A stretch of 64,000 nt of DNA from BD2-11 clade cluster bacterium bin43 (GCA_002238605.1 MPMR01000004.1:185958-249957), one strand, 5' to 3'. Positions 35,021-46,789 are shown, counted from the first letter of the stretch. Notes: generated from the sequence alone by a model not told the origin. A program made the numbers and translations.

Positions 35021-35026
35021 GGCGCC

Positions 35027-35386
35027 TTGCCGAGACACAACCGGGAGGGTCGGGGACGCGATCAGCGAGGCTTCCGCTACGCGATCAGCTACCAGCCCGA
35101 CTGCCTGAGGCGCATCACCGTGACCCGCTGCCTGGCGTCGGGGAGGCAGTCCACCAAGACCCTCTTCCGCAATCCCGCCTCGGTTCGCCGGGCCTCTCCG
35201 GGGAAACGGGTTCGAACCCGGATCACCTCGCACGAGCAGGGCATCGACTTCGAGGTTTCGGTAAGCGGCGCCCAGACCTCGGTGAAGCGTGTCCAGGTCG
35301 TGTGCCACCTGCCTTCCGGACATCCGGCGACCAGAGACGACGAGGTCGTCTTCACGCTGGAAAACGGGCTCCCCCCTCCCCCGTAG
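35027..35386 (+). CDS. Hypothetical small basic protein
   Basis: 119 residues from a TTG with GGAGG 5 bases upstream. Very basic and free of membrane segments. Readable segments are RGFRYAISYQPDCLRRITVT, TKTLFRNPASV and EVSVSGAQTSVKRVQVVCHL, with an alternating beta-strand look and a Pro-rich end. I do not recognise the family. It is transcribed divergently from rho and ahead of the mla genes; coding status rests on the good ribosome-binding site and non-random strand pattern. Confidence 0.5.
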   Translation: MPRHNREGRGRDQRGFRYAISYQPDCLRRITVTRCLASGRQSTKTLFRNPASVRRASPGKRVRTRITSHEQGIDFEVSVSGAQTSVKRVQVVCHLPSGHPATRDDEVVFTLENGLPPPP

Positions 35387-35473
35387 AAGGCGCGCCGGAC
35401 CGGGACATTTTCAGGGGCGACCGGAGTACCCAGGGGTGACACCTGGACCCCGATTTCCTCTATCTTCACGCAT

Positions 35474-36256
35474 ATGCCGGGCAAGACGCTGGACTTCGTC
35501 GGCGCCACCGGGCGCGCAGCCGTACGGTTTGCGGCGACGGTTGGCGAATGGGGCGTCCTCATGCAGGACACCATCCGCGGACTGCGCGCGGTGCGGATCT
35601 GGGGGAAGCTCGTCTTCGAACAGATGATGCGCATCGGCGTCGACTCGGTGCCCATCGCGCTCTTCATCGCCGCCTTCACCGGCATCGTGCTGGCGCTTCA
35701 GGCTTCCTACACCTTCACCGGGGCGGTACCGGTCTACCTGGTGGGCAGCCTGGTCGGTAAGACCATGATCATCGAGCTGGGACCCGTGCTGACCGGGCTG
35801 GCGCTGGCGGGCAGGGTGGGCGCGAGCATCGCCGCCGAGCTGGGGACCATGCGGGTGACCGAGCAGATCGACGCGCTGGAGACCATGGCCTACGATCCGG
35901 CGGCGTACCTGGTGCTTCCCCGGGTCCTCGCGGGCGGCGTGATGTTCCCGGCGGTCACCCTGCTGGCGTCGGCGCTGGGCATCGTGGCCGGCTGGCTGAC
36001 CGCCATACAGCTTCTGGACATGTCCACGCCCGAGTTCGTGCGGGGACTCGAGACCTTCTTCGTGCCTTTCGACGTGGTCTTTTCGGTGATCAAGTCGTTC
36101 TCGTTCGGTTTGACGGTGACGTCGCTGGGATGCTTCTTCGGCTTCCGCACCCGCGGAGGCGCCGCGGGGGTGGGGCGCGCCGCCACTTCGGCCGTGGTCG
36201 CGAGCAGCATGGTGATCCTGGTGTTCGACGCCTTCTGGGCCGCCGTACTGCTGTGA
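35474..36256 (+). CDS. mlaE: MlaE-type ABC transporter permease
   Basis: 260 residues, about six membrane segments. The MlaE signature runs through LFIAAFTGIVLALQASY, IIELGPVLTGLALAGRVGAS and IAAELGTMRVTEQIDALETM (conserved EQ-DA motif). MlaFE with MCE proteins moves phospholipids between inner and outer membranes to keep outer-leaflet asymmetry. Its stop overlaps mlaF and mlaD follows, giving an mlaE-mlaF-mlaD order without mlaB or mlaC. Confidence 0.94.
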   Translation: MPGKTLDFVGATGRAAVRFAATVGEWGVLMQDTIRGLRAVRIWGKLVFEQMMRIGVDSVPIALFIAAFTGIVLALQASYTFTGAVPVYLVGSLVGKTMIIELGPVLTGLALAGRVGASIAAELGTMRVTEQIDALETMAYDPAAYLVLPRVLAGGVMFPAVTLLASALGIVAGWLTAIQLLDMSTPEFVRGLETFFVPFDVVFSVIKSFSFGLTVTSLGCFFGFRTRGGAAGVGRAATSAVVASSMVILVFDAFWAAVLL

Positions 36257-36999
36257 TCCGTCTGCGCGGCGTGCACAAGGCGTTCGGCAGGAAGGTCGTG
36301 CTGGACGACTTCGACCTGGACGTGCCCGAGGGAGCCACGGTGGCGCTGATCGGCGCCTCCGGGGCGGGCAAGTCGGTCGTGCTGAAGCATATCGTGGGAT
36401 TGCTCGCCGCCGACCGGGGAAGCGTGACCGTCGACGGCCACGAGGTTGGCGAACTGGGGCAGGAGGCCCTGTACGCACTGCGGCGCAGGGTCGGCTTTGT
36501 CTTTCAGTTCGCGGCTCTCTTCGATTCCATGACGCTCGCCCACAACGTCGAGATGGGGCTGCGCCGGATGCCCGGCCTGAGTAGCCGGGATATCCGCAGA
36601 AGGGCCGCCGAGAGCCTGGAGCTTGTGGACCTCGGAGAATTGGGAGACCGTTATCCGGCGGAGATCTCCGGGGGGCAGCGCAAGAGGGCGGGGATCGCGC
36701 GCGCGATCGCGACCCGTCCCCGGTATCTCCTCTACGACGAGCCCACGACCGGACTCGATCCGGTGACGACAACGGTGATCGGTCGCCTGATCCTCAGGTT
36801 GCGGGAGGAGATCGGGGCCACCGGACTGGTGGTCACGCACGATCTCAAGACCGCCTACGAGGTGGCCGATTCCATGGCATTCCTGCACGACGGGCGGCTG
36901 CGGGCCCATGGCGCGCCGGGTGAAATCCGGATCTCCGGGGACCCCGTGGTCAGATCGTTCATCGAAGGGGCTCCGGAACTGATGGAGACGATGGCATGA
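36253..36999 (+). CDS. mlaF: MlaF-type ABC transporter ATP-binding protein
   Basis: 248 residues from a GTG overlapping the mlaE stop. Walker A IGASGAGKSVVL, Q-loop FVFQFAALFDSMT, signature ISGGQRKRAGIARA, Walker B YLLYDEPTTGLDP and the H-loop VVTHD. The AALFDSM phrase after the Q-loop is typical of MlaF/Mkl lipid importers. It energises MlaE. Stop and start overlap with mlaD. Confidence 0.95.
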   Translation: MIRLRGVHKAFGRKVVLDDFDLDVPEGATVALIGASGAGKSVVLKHIVGLLAADRGSVTVDGHEVGELGQEALYALRRRVGFVFQFAALFDSMTLAHNVEMGLRRMPGLSSRDIRRRAAESLELVDLGELGDRYPAEISGGQRKRAGIARAIATRPRYLLYDEPTTGLDPVTTTVIGRLILRLREEIGATGLVVTHDLKTAYEVADSMAFLHDGRLRAHGAPGEIRISGDPVVRSFIEGAPELMETMA

Positions 37000-37982
37000 G
37001 ACGCAATGAGGTGTGGGTCGGAGCCGTCATTCTGCTGAGCGTCGTGGTCGCGGTGGCGGGGAGCTTCTGGCTTCGCGGGTATCGCCTGACGGGGGGCACG
37101 ACGACGGTCGAGGCGCTCTTCAGCGGCGTGGGACAGCTCACCGACGGCGCCTCGGTGAAGCTGCGCGGAGTGACGATCGGCCGCGTGAACGGCATCGCCG
37201 TCGAACCGGACGGAGCCGCGGTGCGGATCGGCCTCGCCATCAACGCCGGCCTGCAGCTGCCCGCCGACGCCGCCGTACTCATCGCGCCCGAATCGATGTT
37301 CGGCGACTGGGGCGCAGAGATCGTGTCACGCTCGGCCCACCCGCGCCTGGACTTCTTCCAACCCGCGGATCCCGAGGTTCTGCCCGGCTTCGCCATCGCC
37401 GACCTGTCCCGCCTCACCGCCACGGCCGACCAGATCGCCGAGAACCTCGCCACCATCACCGACCGGGTGGAGGTCGCCTTCACCGAGGAGACCGCCGCCA
37501 ACCTGAGAATCGTCATCGAGAACGTGGGCAGGGTCAGCGAGCAGGTGGCCGAACTGGCCGACGCCCAGATCGGCGCCGTCGAGGACCTGGTCGAGAATGT
37601 CCGCACCTCCACCAACGAGGTCGCGCAGGCGGCGGCGCTGGCGACCAGCACTCTGGGCGAAGTGGAGCGGCTGCTTTCAGGTGGCGTCGTCGATTCCATC
37701 GTCGGCGACACGCGCGTGACCGCCAGCGAGTTCAGGCAGCTGGCCACCGATCTGCGCGAGACCACGACCGGGCTCGCCACCACGCTGCAGTTCGCCGACT
37801 CCACCCTGGTCCGCTTCGAGCGCATCGGGCGCGAACTGGAGGCCGGCGAGGGCACGCTGGCCCAACTCCTTGCCGACTCCACGGTTGCCGTCCAGACCCA
37901 GTCGGTGCTGATGCAGCTCAGCCTGCTGCTCGAGGACTTCCGCGAAAACCCGGGACGATACGTGCGCCTGTCCATCTTCTGA
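36996..37982 (+). CDS. mlaD: MCE-domain lipid-binding protein (MlaD type)
   Basis: 328 residues. N-terminal membrane helix (VGAVILLSVVVAVAGSFWL) followed by one MCE domain, with VEALFSGVGQLTDGASVKLRGV and ADAAVLIAPESMFGD recognisable, then a long helical tail (about residues 130-310) that should form a coiled-coil bundle or tunnel. Longer than E. coli MlaD (about 180), closer to Mce/LetB-like forms with extended helices. It is the substrate-binding partner of MlaEF. Confidence 0.92.
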   Translation: MRRNEVWVGAVILLSVVVAVAGSFWLRGYRLTGGTTTVEALFSGVGQLTDGASVKLRGVTIGRVNGIAVEPDGAAVRIGLAINAGLQLPADAAVLIAPESMFGDWGAEIVSRSAHPRLDFFQPADPEVLPGFAIADLSRLTATADQIAENLATITDRVEVAFTEETAANLRIVIENVGRVSEQVAELADAQIGAVEDLVENVRTSTNEVAQAAALATSTLGEVERLLSGGVVDSIVGDTRVTASEFRQLATDLRETTTGLATTLQFADSTLVRFERIGRELEAGEGTLAQLLADSTVAVQTQSVLMQLSLLLEDFRENPGRYVRLSIF

Positions 37983-37984
37983 CC

Positions 37985-38989
37985 ATGAAAGACATCGTCG
38001 ACCTGACCATCATCGGGGGAGGTCCGACCGGCCTCTTCGGGGCCTTCTACGCCGGGATGCGCGGCATGTCCTGCCGCATCGTAGACTCGCTCCCCGAGCT
38101 GGGCGGGCAGCTCACGGCCCTGTATCCCGAGAAATTCATCTTCGACGTGGGCGGCTTCCCCAAGGTGCGCGCCAAGACCCTGGCCCGGGAGCTGGTGGAC
38201 CAGGGTCTCCAGTTCGGCGCCGACGTGGTGCTGGACGAGGAGGTGCGCGGGCTTCGCGAGGAGGACGAGGGCTTCGTCCTCGAGGGCGCCTCTTCCGAAT
38301 ACCGCACCCGCACGGTGCTGATCGCCGGCGGCAAGGGCGCCTTCGAACCCATGGTGCTCAAGTGCCCCGGCTACGAGGAACTTCTGGGCCGGGGGGTCGA
38401 GTACTCGGTGCGCGATCCCGAGGTCTATCGGGGAAAGCGGGTCGTGATCGTCGGAGGAGGCGATTCCGCGCTGGATTGGGCGCTGATCCTGAAGGACATC
38501 GTCGAGCGGCTGGTCGTGGTGCACAGACGGGCCGTCTTCCGGGCGCACGAGACATCGGTGGCCCGGCTCGAGGAAGCCGCGAAGTCGGGCGAACTGGAGT
38601 TGAAGGTCTTCTGGGAAGTGGGCGAGATCCACGGCAATGGAAGGGTCGAGGGGTGCACCATCTTCGACAACCGGAGCGATGACGAGGAGTCGTTCGAGGT
38701 GGATGCGGTGCTGACGTTCCTGGGCTTCAAGCCGGACCTGGGGCCGATCAAGAGCTGGGGGCTCGAATCGGATGGGAAGCGCATCGTGGTGGGCCAGCTG
38801 ATGGAAACCAGCCGTCCCGGCGTATATGCGGCCGGGGACCTGGTCAGCTATCCGGGCAAGCTCGACCTCATCGCCACCGGCTTCGCCGAGGCGGCGATCG
38901 CGGTCAACAACGCGATACGGCGCGTCGATCCGAAGGCACGCGTGAACCCCGGGCACTCGACCAACCTCAAGATCTTCAAGGACAAGTAG
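37985..38989 (+). CDS. YumC-type ferredoxin/flavodoxin-NADP(+) reductase
   Basis: 334 residues. FAD-binding [14 protein letters not shown] at the N-terminus, NADP-binding [15 protein letters not shown], and the C-terminal FAD contact [16 protein letters not shown]. The thioredoxin-reductase CxxC is absent, which with [11 protein letters not shown] identifies the TrxR-like FNR group. It passes electrons between NADPH and ferredoxin or flavodoxin. It starts 2 bases after mlaD and is followed 53 bases later by a true thioredoxin reductase. Confidence 0.9.
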   Translation: MKDIVDLTIIGGGPTGLFGAFYAGMRGMSCRIVDSLPELGGQLTALYPEKFIFDVGGFPKVRAKTLARELVDQGLQFGADVVLDEEVRGLREEDEGFVLEGASSEYRTRTVLIAGGKGAFEPMVLKCPGYEELLGRGVEYSVRDPEVYRGKRVVIVGGGDSALDWALILKDIVERLVVVHRRAVFRAHETSVARLEEAAKSGELELKVFWEVGEIHGNGRVEGCTIFDNRSDDEESFEVDAVLTFLGFKPDLGPIKSWGLESDGKRIVVGQLMETSRPGVYAAGDLVSYPGKLDLIATGFAEAAIAVNNAIRRVDPKARVNPGHSTNLKIFKDK

Positions 38990-39042
38990 CCGGCGCGCGG
39001 CGCGCGGGATTCGGCTTTGGAATACGGGAGAAGGGACGAAAG

Positions 39043-40026
39043 ATGACAGCACAGCACGAACGGGTCGTGATCATCGGGTCGGGGCCGGCGGCGTGGACGG
39101 CGGCCATCTACGCGGCGCGCGCCGACCTGTCGCCCCTGGTCGTGGAGGGGGCGGGCAGCCGGACAATGATCCCGGGGGGACAGCTCATGTTCACCACCGA
39201 GGTCGAGAACTACCCCGGCTTTCCCAAGGGGGTGACCGGACCCGAGATGATGGATGCCTTCCGGGCGCAGGCGGTGCGCTTCGACACGCGCGTGATCACC
39301 GACGACATCGTGGAGGTGGAGCTGGTCGGGCAGCCCAAGCGCCTGGTCACCGGGAGGGGGGAGGAACTCCTGACCGACTCGGTGATCGTGGCCACCGGCG
39401 CCAACGCACGCTGGCTCGGGGTGCCCAACGAGGAGCGCCTGGCGCAGAGCGGGGGCGGGGTCTCCGCGTGCGCCGTGTGCGACGGGGCGCTTCCGTGGTT
39501 CCGTGGCCAGGTCGTGGCCGTTGTGGGCGGCGGCGACAGCGCCATCGAGGACGCGACCTACATGGCCAAGTTCGCGGGCAGGGTGCTCGTGATCCATCGG
39601 CGCGACCAGCTGCGCGCCTCGGCGATCATGCAGCAGCGCGCCTTCGACAACGAGAAGATCGAGTTCCTGTGGAACAAGGTGGTGACCGAAGTCGTGGGCG
39701 ATGACGTGATCACCGGGTTGCGTCTGCGCGATACGGTGACCGGGGAGGAGAGCACGCTGGAGGCGGGCGGAATGTTCGTGGCCATCGGCCACACCCCCAA
39801 CACCGGCTTTCTGAGCGGGCAGGTGGCCCTCAAGCCCAACGGCTACATCGAGCTGCCGACCCCGTGGCGCACCGACACCTCGGTGCCCGGCGTGTTCGCG
39901 GCCGGGGACGTGATGGACGACCATTATCGCCAGGCGGTGAGCGCTGCGGGAACGGGTTGCATGGCCGCGCTGGACGCCGAGCGCTGGCTGGCGCACGGGG
40001 GGCCGGCGGAGAACGGCGCCTCGTAG
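39043..40026 (+). CDS. trxB: Thioredoxin-disulfide reductase
   Basis: 327 residues with GGAG-like box (GGAGAAGGG) upstream of the ATG. FAD motif [18 protein letters not shown], redox pair [16 protein letters not shown] motif [12 protein letters not shown], and C-terminal [21 protein letters not shown]. It reduces thioredoxin with NADPH. Adjacent to the structurally related FNR, probably an ancient paralogue. Confidence 0.95.
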   Translation: MTAQHERVVIIGSGPAAWTAAIYAARADLSPLVVEGAGSRTMIPGGQLMFTTEVENYPGFPKGVTGPEMMDAFRAQAVRFDTRVITDDIVEVELVGQPKRLVTGRGEELLTDSVIVATGANARWLGVPNEERLAQSGGGVSACAVCDGALPWFRGQVVAVVGGGDSAIEDATYMAKFAGRVLVIHRRDQLRASAIMQQRAFDNEKIEFLWNKVVTEVVGDDVITGLRLRDTVTGEESTLEAGGMFVAIGHTPNTGFLSGQVALKPNGYIELPTPWRTDTSVPGVFAAGDVMDDHYRQAVSAAGTGCMAALDAERWLAHGGPAENGAS

Positions 40027-40095
40027 CGGCAGGCCTTGCCCGGGACTGGCGGCATGAGAGCCGGCGCTCCCCGAGACCGAATGCTCCGGGATCCG

Positions 40096-40899
40096 TCAGG
40101 TAGCGGCGTGCGTGCCCCCGTCCACCACGATCACCTCGCCGGTCATGAAGGGCGAGCGGTCGAGAAACAGCACCGTGCGCGCCACGTCCGCGGGCGACCC
40201 CCAGCCGCCGAGGGGGATGCGTGCGGCGGCGGCGCGGACGGCTTCCGGGGAGGCGTCCTCCTCGGGAAGCACGGAACCGGGCGCGATCGCGTTAACCCTC
40301 ACCCGGGGGGCCAGCGACCGGGCCGCCACCCGGGTGAGGTGGGCGAGCGCGGCCTTGGAGACCGAGTGGTGGGGGTAGCGCGACCACGGCCTCAGCGCCG
40401 ACAGATCGACGATGTTGACCACGTTGCCCCGGCGTGCGGCGAGCGCCGCCGCGGTGGCCTGGATGAGCAGGAAGGGCGCCTTCAGGTTGACTGCCATCAC
40501 CTGGTCCCACTCCTCCTCGCCGACCTGGTCGAACGGCGTGGCGAAGAAGGTGGAGGCATTGTTGACGAGCAGGTCGAGGCGCCCCCACGCGGTGGTCGCG
40601 GCCGCGGCCAGCCGCCGCGCGCCGGCGCTGGTGGCAAGGTCGGCGCGGACGGCGAGGGCGCGCCGCCCCCCGCCCTCCACCTCCGCCACGACCTCGCGCG
40701 CCGCGGCGGCGGATCCGTGGTATCCGACTACCACGTCGAGGCCCGCGTCCGCCAGCGCGAGGGTGATGGCGCGCCCGACGCGCACGGCTCCGCCCGTCAC
40801 CAGAGCCACCCTGGTTTCCGGGCGCGGGGCGTCCTCCCGGGTGGGTTCGAGGCGGGCCGCGGACGGCTCCGGACCGCTCGTGGAGGAGGAGTGGCTCAC
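40096..40899 (-). CDS. Short-chain dehydrogenase, pteridine-reductase-like, with altered catalytic tyrosine
   Basis: 267 residues from GTG at 40899; an ATG at 40944 would add an atypical lead. NADPH motif TGGAVRVGRAI has the TGxxxRxG form of pteridine reductases (PTR1/FolM). NNASTF and the C-terminal PFMTGEVIVVDGG are standard. The catalytic YxxxK is changed: the lysine is in HSVSK and the residue four before it is His, not Tyr (context YPHHSVSKAAL). Either the upstream Tyr substitutes or the enzyme has shifted activity. Divergent from another SDR gene across 125 bases. Confidence 0.85.
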   Translation of the reverse strand: MSHSSSTSGPEPSAARLEPTREDAPRPETRVALVTGGAVRVGRAITLALADAGLDVVVGYHGSAAAAREVVAEVEGGGRRALAVRADLATSAGARRLAAAATTAWGRLDLLVNNASTFFATPFDQVGEEEWDQVMAVNLKAPFLLIQATAAALAARRGNVVNIVDLSALRPWSRYPHHSVSKAALAHLTRVAARSLAPRVRVNAIAPGSVLPEEDASPEAVRAAAARIPLGGWGSPADVARTVLFLDRSPFMTGEVIVVDGGTHAAT

Positions 40900-41024
40900 C
40901 TGCCTCGGATCCCCCTTTTCCTCCGGGCCGCATGCGGCCACCATTCGAGTCTGCGAGCGCCCGCGAAGGGCGCCGTGAGAGAACCCGGAGAAGCTACCGG
41001 AGCCCGCAGCAGGCGGCAAACGAG

Positions 41025-41753
41025 ATGAGTGGAACCGATATGCTCACCGGAAGAGCGTGCATCGTCACGGGGAGCACGCGCGGCATCGGCCTGGAGATCG
41101 CGCGGGCTCTCGCTCGGGGCGGGGCCGACGTCGCGGTGAGCTCCAGAAGCGCCGCGGACGTGCATCGAGTCGCGGCCGAGGTGGATGCCCTGGGTAGCGG
41201 ACACGCCATTGGAATCCCCTGCGACGTGCGCGATCCGGCGGCGTGCCGGCGGCTGGTCGATTCCGCGGCGGAACGCTTCGGGCGGCTGGACGTCCTGGTG
41301 AACAACGCCGGCTGGGGCCACTTCGCCCCCATCGACGAACTCTCCATTGAGGACTGGCGCGAGCAGATCGACACCAACCTCGGCGGCGTCTTCTACGGCT
41401 CCAGGGCTGCGGTGCCGCATCTGACGGCCGACGGCGGAGGCTGGATCATCAACATCGGTTCGCTTGCGGGCCGGCACGCCTTCGCCGGAGGAGCGGGGTA
41501 CAATGCCAGCAAGTTCGGCCTGCTCGGCATGACCGAAGCGATGATGCTCGACCTGCGCCACCGGGACATCCGGGTGAGCCTCATCATGCCCGGCAGCGTC
41601 AACACCGGGTTCCGCGGCCAGTCCGCCGATCACGACTGGAAGCTGGACGGGCAGGACGTGGCCCGGGCGGTAACGGACCTGCTGGCCTATCCCGGACGGG
41701 CGCTTCCCAGCCGGGTCGAGCTGAGGCCCAGCCGGCCGCTTCGAAAGCGATAG
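41025..41753 (+). CDS. Short-chain dehydrogenase/reductase, classical type
   Basis: 242 residues; ATG at 41025 has AGGCGG upstream, a second ATG at 41040 is possible. Cofactor motif VTGSTRGIGLEIA, NNAGWGHFAPID, catalytic serine in NIGSLAGRHAF and YNASK. The N-terminus and overall motifs resemble FabG-like 3-ketoacyl reductases, but classical SDRs are too similar to assign a substrate. Gene 127 bases upstream of the threonine pathway genes. Confidence 0.88.
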   Translation: MSGTDMLTGRACIVTGSTRGIGLEIARALARGGADVAVSSRSAADVHRVAAEVDALGSGHAIGIPCDVRDPAACRRLVDSAAERFGRLDVLVNNAGWGHFAPIDELSIEDWREQIDTNLGGVFYGSRAAVPHLTADGGGWIINIGSLAGRHAFAGGAGYNASKFGLLGMTEAMMLDLRHRDIRVSLIMPGSVNTGFRGQSADHDWKLDGQDVARAVTDLLAYPGRALPSRVELRPSRPLRKR

Positions 41754-41880
41754 CCGCGGGGTGGCTCGCGGGAATCCCGTCACCGACCACACACAGCTTG
41801 TAACCGACCCAACTTGACCTGGACACCTCGATCATGGACCTGACCACCCGAACCGGGACGACCCGCGAGGGCATCTCCGC

Positions 41881-42867
41881 ATGAAGCGGGCTCTGGTGAT
41901 CGGCGCCGGCGGCCAGGTGGGCACCGAACTGGTTGTGGCGCTGCGCGCCCGGTACGGGCAGGAGAACGTGCTCGCGACGGACCTGCGTCCGGACGCCGCC
42001 GCAACGCTGGGCGGCCCCTTCGAGCCCCTCGACTGTACGGACGGCGAGGCCGTGCTGGCTGCGGTGCGCCGTTTCCGCCCGCACACCGTATTCCACCTGG
42101 CGGCCCTGCTGTCGGTGACCGGGGAGGAGCGGCCCCGGCTGGCGTACCGCGTGAACCTCGGCGGGCTGCTCAATGTCCTCGAGGCCGCGCGCGCGGAGGA
42201 CTCGGCCGTCTTCTTCGCGAGCACGATCGCAAGCTTCGGCCCCTCCATCCCGCTCGATCTGGTACCGCAGGACGCGGCCCAGCGGCCCACCACCATGTAC
42301 GGCATCACCAAGGCCGCGGGGGAGATGATCTGCGACTACTACCACCTGCGCTACCGGGTCGACACCCGCGGCCTGCGCTTTCCGGGGTTGATCTCCCACG
42401 TGGCCGAGCCGGGCGGCGGCACCACCGACTATGCGGTCGAGGTCTTCCAGGCCGCGGTCGCGCGCGGCGCCTATACCTGCCCGCTGCGGGCGGACACGCA
42501 ACTGGACATGATGTACATGCCGGACGCCGTCCGCGCCGCGATCGAGCTTATGCAGGCCGACCCCTCTCGGCTCACGCACCGAAACGCCTGCAACATCGCC
42601 GCCATGCAGTTCACGCCCCGGATGCTCGCCGCGGAGATCGCGCGCCACCTGCCGCACTTCCGCATGGAGTACCGGGTGGATCCGTTGCGACAGGCCATCG
42701 CCGACTCCTGGCCGCGGCGCATTGACGACTCCGTAGCCCGGGAGGAGTGGGGCTGGAGGCCGGAATACGATATCGCCGCGATGACTGCGGAAATGGTCGC
42801 ACACCTGCGCCAGCGGGGATCCGCGTCTCCCGGTATTCCGAACCGGCGCCCGACCGTTCCTCGATAG
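41881..42867 (+). CDS. L-threonine 3-dehydrogenase, epimerase-fold (SDR) type
   Basis: 328 residues. Extended-SDR cofactor motif VIGAGGQVGTELV, FHLAALLSVTGE, catalytic MYGITKAAGE (YxxxK) and RFPGLIS. These match the UDP-galactose-4-epimerase-like threonine dehydrogenases rather than the zinc type. The call is strengthened by the next gene, a 2-amino-3-ketobutyrate CoA ligase, 13 bases downstream: together they turn threonine into glycine and acetyl-CoA. By fold alone a sugar epimerase would be possible. Confidence 0.88.
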   Translation: MKRALVIGAGGQVGTELVVALRARYGQENVLATDLRPDAAATLGGPFEPLDCTDGEAVLAAVRRFRPHTVFHLAALLSVTGEERPRLAYRVNLGGLLNVLEAARAEDSAVFFASTIASFGPSIPLDLVPQDAAQRPTTMYGITKAAGEMICDYYHLRYRVDTRGLRFPGLISHVAEPGGGTTDYAVEVFQAAVARGAYTCPLRADTQLDMMYMPDAVRAAIELMQADPSRLTHRNACNIAAMQFTPRMLAAEIARHLPHFRMEYRVDPLRQAIADSWPRRIDDSVAREEWGWRPEYDIAAMTAEMVAHLRQRGSASPGIPNRRPTVPR

Positions 42868-42880
42868 CCCCGGAGACCCG

Positions 42881-44115
42881 ATGCCCCTCGACCGCCTGAC
42901 CGCCGTGCTGGACGGCCACGTCCGCGAACTCGAACGGAAGGGCACCGCCAAGGGCGCGGAAGCCGTGGTCACCGCCGTGGAGATGCCGCGCGGGGAGCGC
43001 GGTCCCCGGGTACGGCTGGAGGGCGAGGGCGAACGTCGCTTCATTCGCCTCAACTCCAACTCCTACCTGGGGATGGGCCTGCGCCCCGATGTCATCGCGG
43101 CGGAGGAAGCGGAGGCGCGGGCGTCGGGAGCGGGTCCGGGGGCGGTGCGCTTCATCAGCGGAACCTACGCCGCGCACGTGGAGCTGGAACGGCGGCTGGC
43201 GCGCTTCCACGGGCGCGACGCGGCCATTCTCTTCTCCTCCGCCTACGCGGCGGTGGTGGGCTGCCTGGTGTCGCTGATCGACTCCGGAACGGCGCTCATC
43301 TCCGACGAGCTCAATCACAATTCCATCATCAACGCGGTCCGGCTCGCGCGTCCCCTGTCGAAGGTGGTGTACCCGCACCTCGACATGCGTGCGCTGGACC
43401 GGGCGCTCGCGCAGGCCGCTGGAAGGGCCCGCCGCGCCATCGTGGTCACCGACGGCATCTTCAGCATGCGCGGCGTGCACGCGCCCGTGGACGAGATCAT
43501 GGAGATCGCCCACCGCCACGACCACGACTTCCCCGAGAACGTGGTGGTGGTGCTCGACGATTCGCACGGCGTGGGCGCCATCGGCGCCACCGGGCGGGGC
43601 ACCGAGGAGTACACGGGCTCCCCTCCCGTCGACGTCATGGTGGCCACCCTGGGAAAGGCGCTCGGGGTGAACGGCGGCTACGTGGCGACCAACGCCGCGC
43701 TGGTGCGCCATCTGCGCGAGAGCGCCCCGTTCTACATCTACTCCAACCCGATCACGCCCGGAGAGGCGAGGGCGGCGCTGAAGGCGCTCGCGATTCTCGA
43801 CAGCGAGGAGGGACTGCGGCTGCTCGAGCGCCTGCACGCGCTTACCCGGCGCTTCGAGGACGGCCTGGTGCGGCTCGGAATCGAGGTGCTGGAGGGCGAG
43901 CACCCGGTGGTTCCGCTGATGATCCGCGACACGGCGCGCACCCATGAGCTGGTGCGCCATCTGCGCGACCATGGTATCCTGGCAACCGGTCTGGCCTTCC
44001 CCGTGGTTCCGCGCGGCGATGAGGAGATTCGCGCGCAGATCAACGCCGACCACACCGAGGCCGACATCGACTACGTGCTGGACGTGCTGGCGCATCGCCC
44101 GGGAGCAGGGGAGAC

Positions 44116-44119
<4 letters not shown>
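42881..44119 (+). CDS. kbl: 2-amino-3-ketobutyrate CoA ligase (glycine C-acetyltransferase)
   Basis: 412 residues, alpha-oxoamine synthase family. PLP lysine in [17 protein letters not shown], cofactor contacts in [18 protein letters not shown] and [16 protein letters not shown], substrate region LNSNSYLGM. Family members include serine palmitoyltransferase, BioF and HemA; the adjacent TDH makes Kbl the best choice. The C-terminal [13 protein letters not shown] is typical. Stop overlaps the glnS start by 4 bases. Confidence 0.92.
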
Positions 44120-46026
<1,907 letters not shown>

Positions 46027-46049
46027 GGCGGCGGGAGCCGGGCTGAGGT

Positions 46050-46505
46050 TCAGGCCAACAACGCGTCCTTACCCCTGAACGGATCCCGGATGCGCAACTC
46101 CGGGAAGAGCATGAAGTCCCGGTCGCGAGACAGGAGCAAATCGACCCCGTGGGCCATACAGATCGCAGCGACTCGCGCGTCGTGCACCACGCCCCCGTGC
46201 ACGCGCGGACGCTGGATGAACGGTCCCAGCGTAGCGAGGAAATCGTCGGTTTCGCCGATCAGGTGATTCGATGGCGATGCCGTCCATACCTCCAACTGCC
46301 GCCACGCCTGTTCCGAAGTACTCGACGCCTCCTTCCAGATCCGGCGGTTGGTGACCACGCTCAGGAACTCGAAGCAGCAGGGCCAGGGGATAGCCCACGG
46401 GTGGCGTCCCTCCGCCAGCCTTCGCATGATCTTCCGGGCGACCGCGTGCACCCGGGATTCCCGGCGATGCGCGTAGACCAGCACGCTGGTGTCAACGGCG
46501 ATCAA
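46050..46505 (-). CDS. VapC-type PIN-domain toxin ribonuclease
   Basis: 151 residues from a TTG at 46505 with GGGGAA just upstream; this overlaps the antitoxin stop by 14 bases. PIN acidic residues are seen in AVDTSVLVYAH, CFEFLSVV, VHDARVAAI and LLSRDRDF, forming the Mg-dependent active site. VapC toxins cleave tRNA or rRNA when the antitoxin is degraded. An open frame continues upstream of the TTG but copies no family sequence. Confidence 0.88.
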   Translation of the reverse strand: MIAVDTSVLVYAHRRESRVHAVARKIMRRLAEGRHPWAIPWPCCFEFLSVVTNRRIWKEASSTSEQAWRQLEVWTASPSNHLIGETDDFLATLGPFIQRPRVHGGVVHDARVAAICMAHGVDLLLSRDRDFMLFPELRIRDPFRGKDALLA

Positions 46506-46779
46506 CGCTTCCCCGGGTCGGTGCCGATGACGACGGCCTGTCCCGGTCATCGTAGATGATGTCGCGCAGGTCCTGCCAGGAGTAGTCTTCAAGCGGGTCG
46601 CGAACGTCGCTGCAGCCGACGCTCAGGTCGGGAAGCTCGTAACGTGGAGGAGGCTTGGATGCGTCAAGCACCCGGCGGAGGCCCTCCTCGACCACTGCGC
46701 GCAGAGGCCGACCGATCTTGCGCGCATGACGCTTGGCGCGCGCAAACAGTTCATCCTGGATGTCGAGCGTTGTCTTCAT
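46492..46779 (-). CDS. VapB-type antitoxin
   Basis: 95 residues. The N-terminal DNA-binding part KTTLDIQDELFARAKRHA and RPLRAVVEEGLRRVL match VapB antitoxins of the DUF2191 group. The acidic C-terminal part (residues about 50-80) should wrap the toxin. First gene of the pair, 14-base overlap with vapC. Two identical 10-bp sites lie just upstream of its start and are the likely autoregulatory operator. Confidence 0.85.
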   Translation of the reverse strand: MKTTLDIQDELFARAKRHARKIGRPLRAVVEEGLRRVLDASKPPPRYELPDLSVGCSDVRDPLEDYSWQDLRDIIYDDRDRPSSSAPTRGSVDRR

Positions 46780-46789
46780 GTCTACATAG

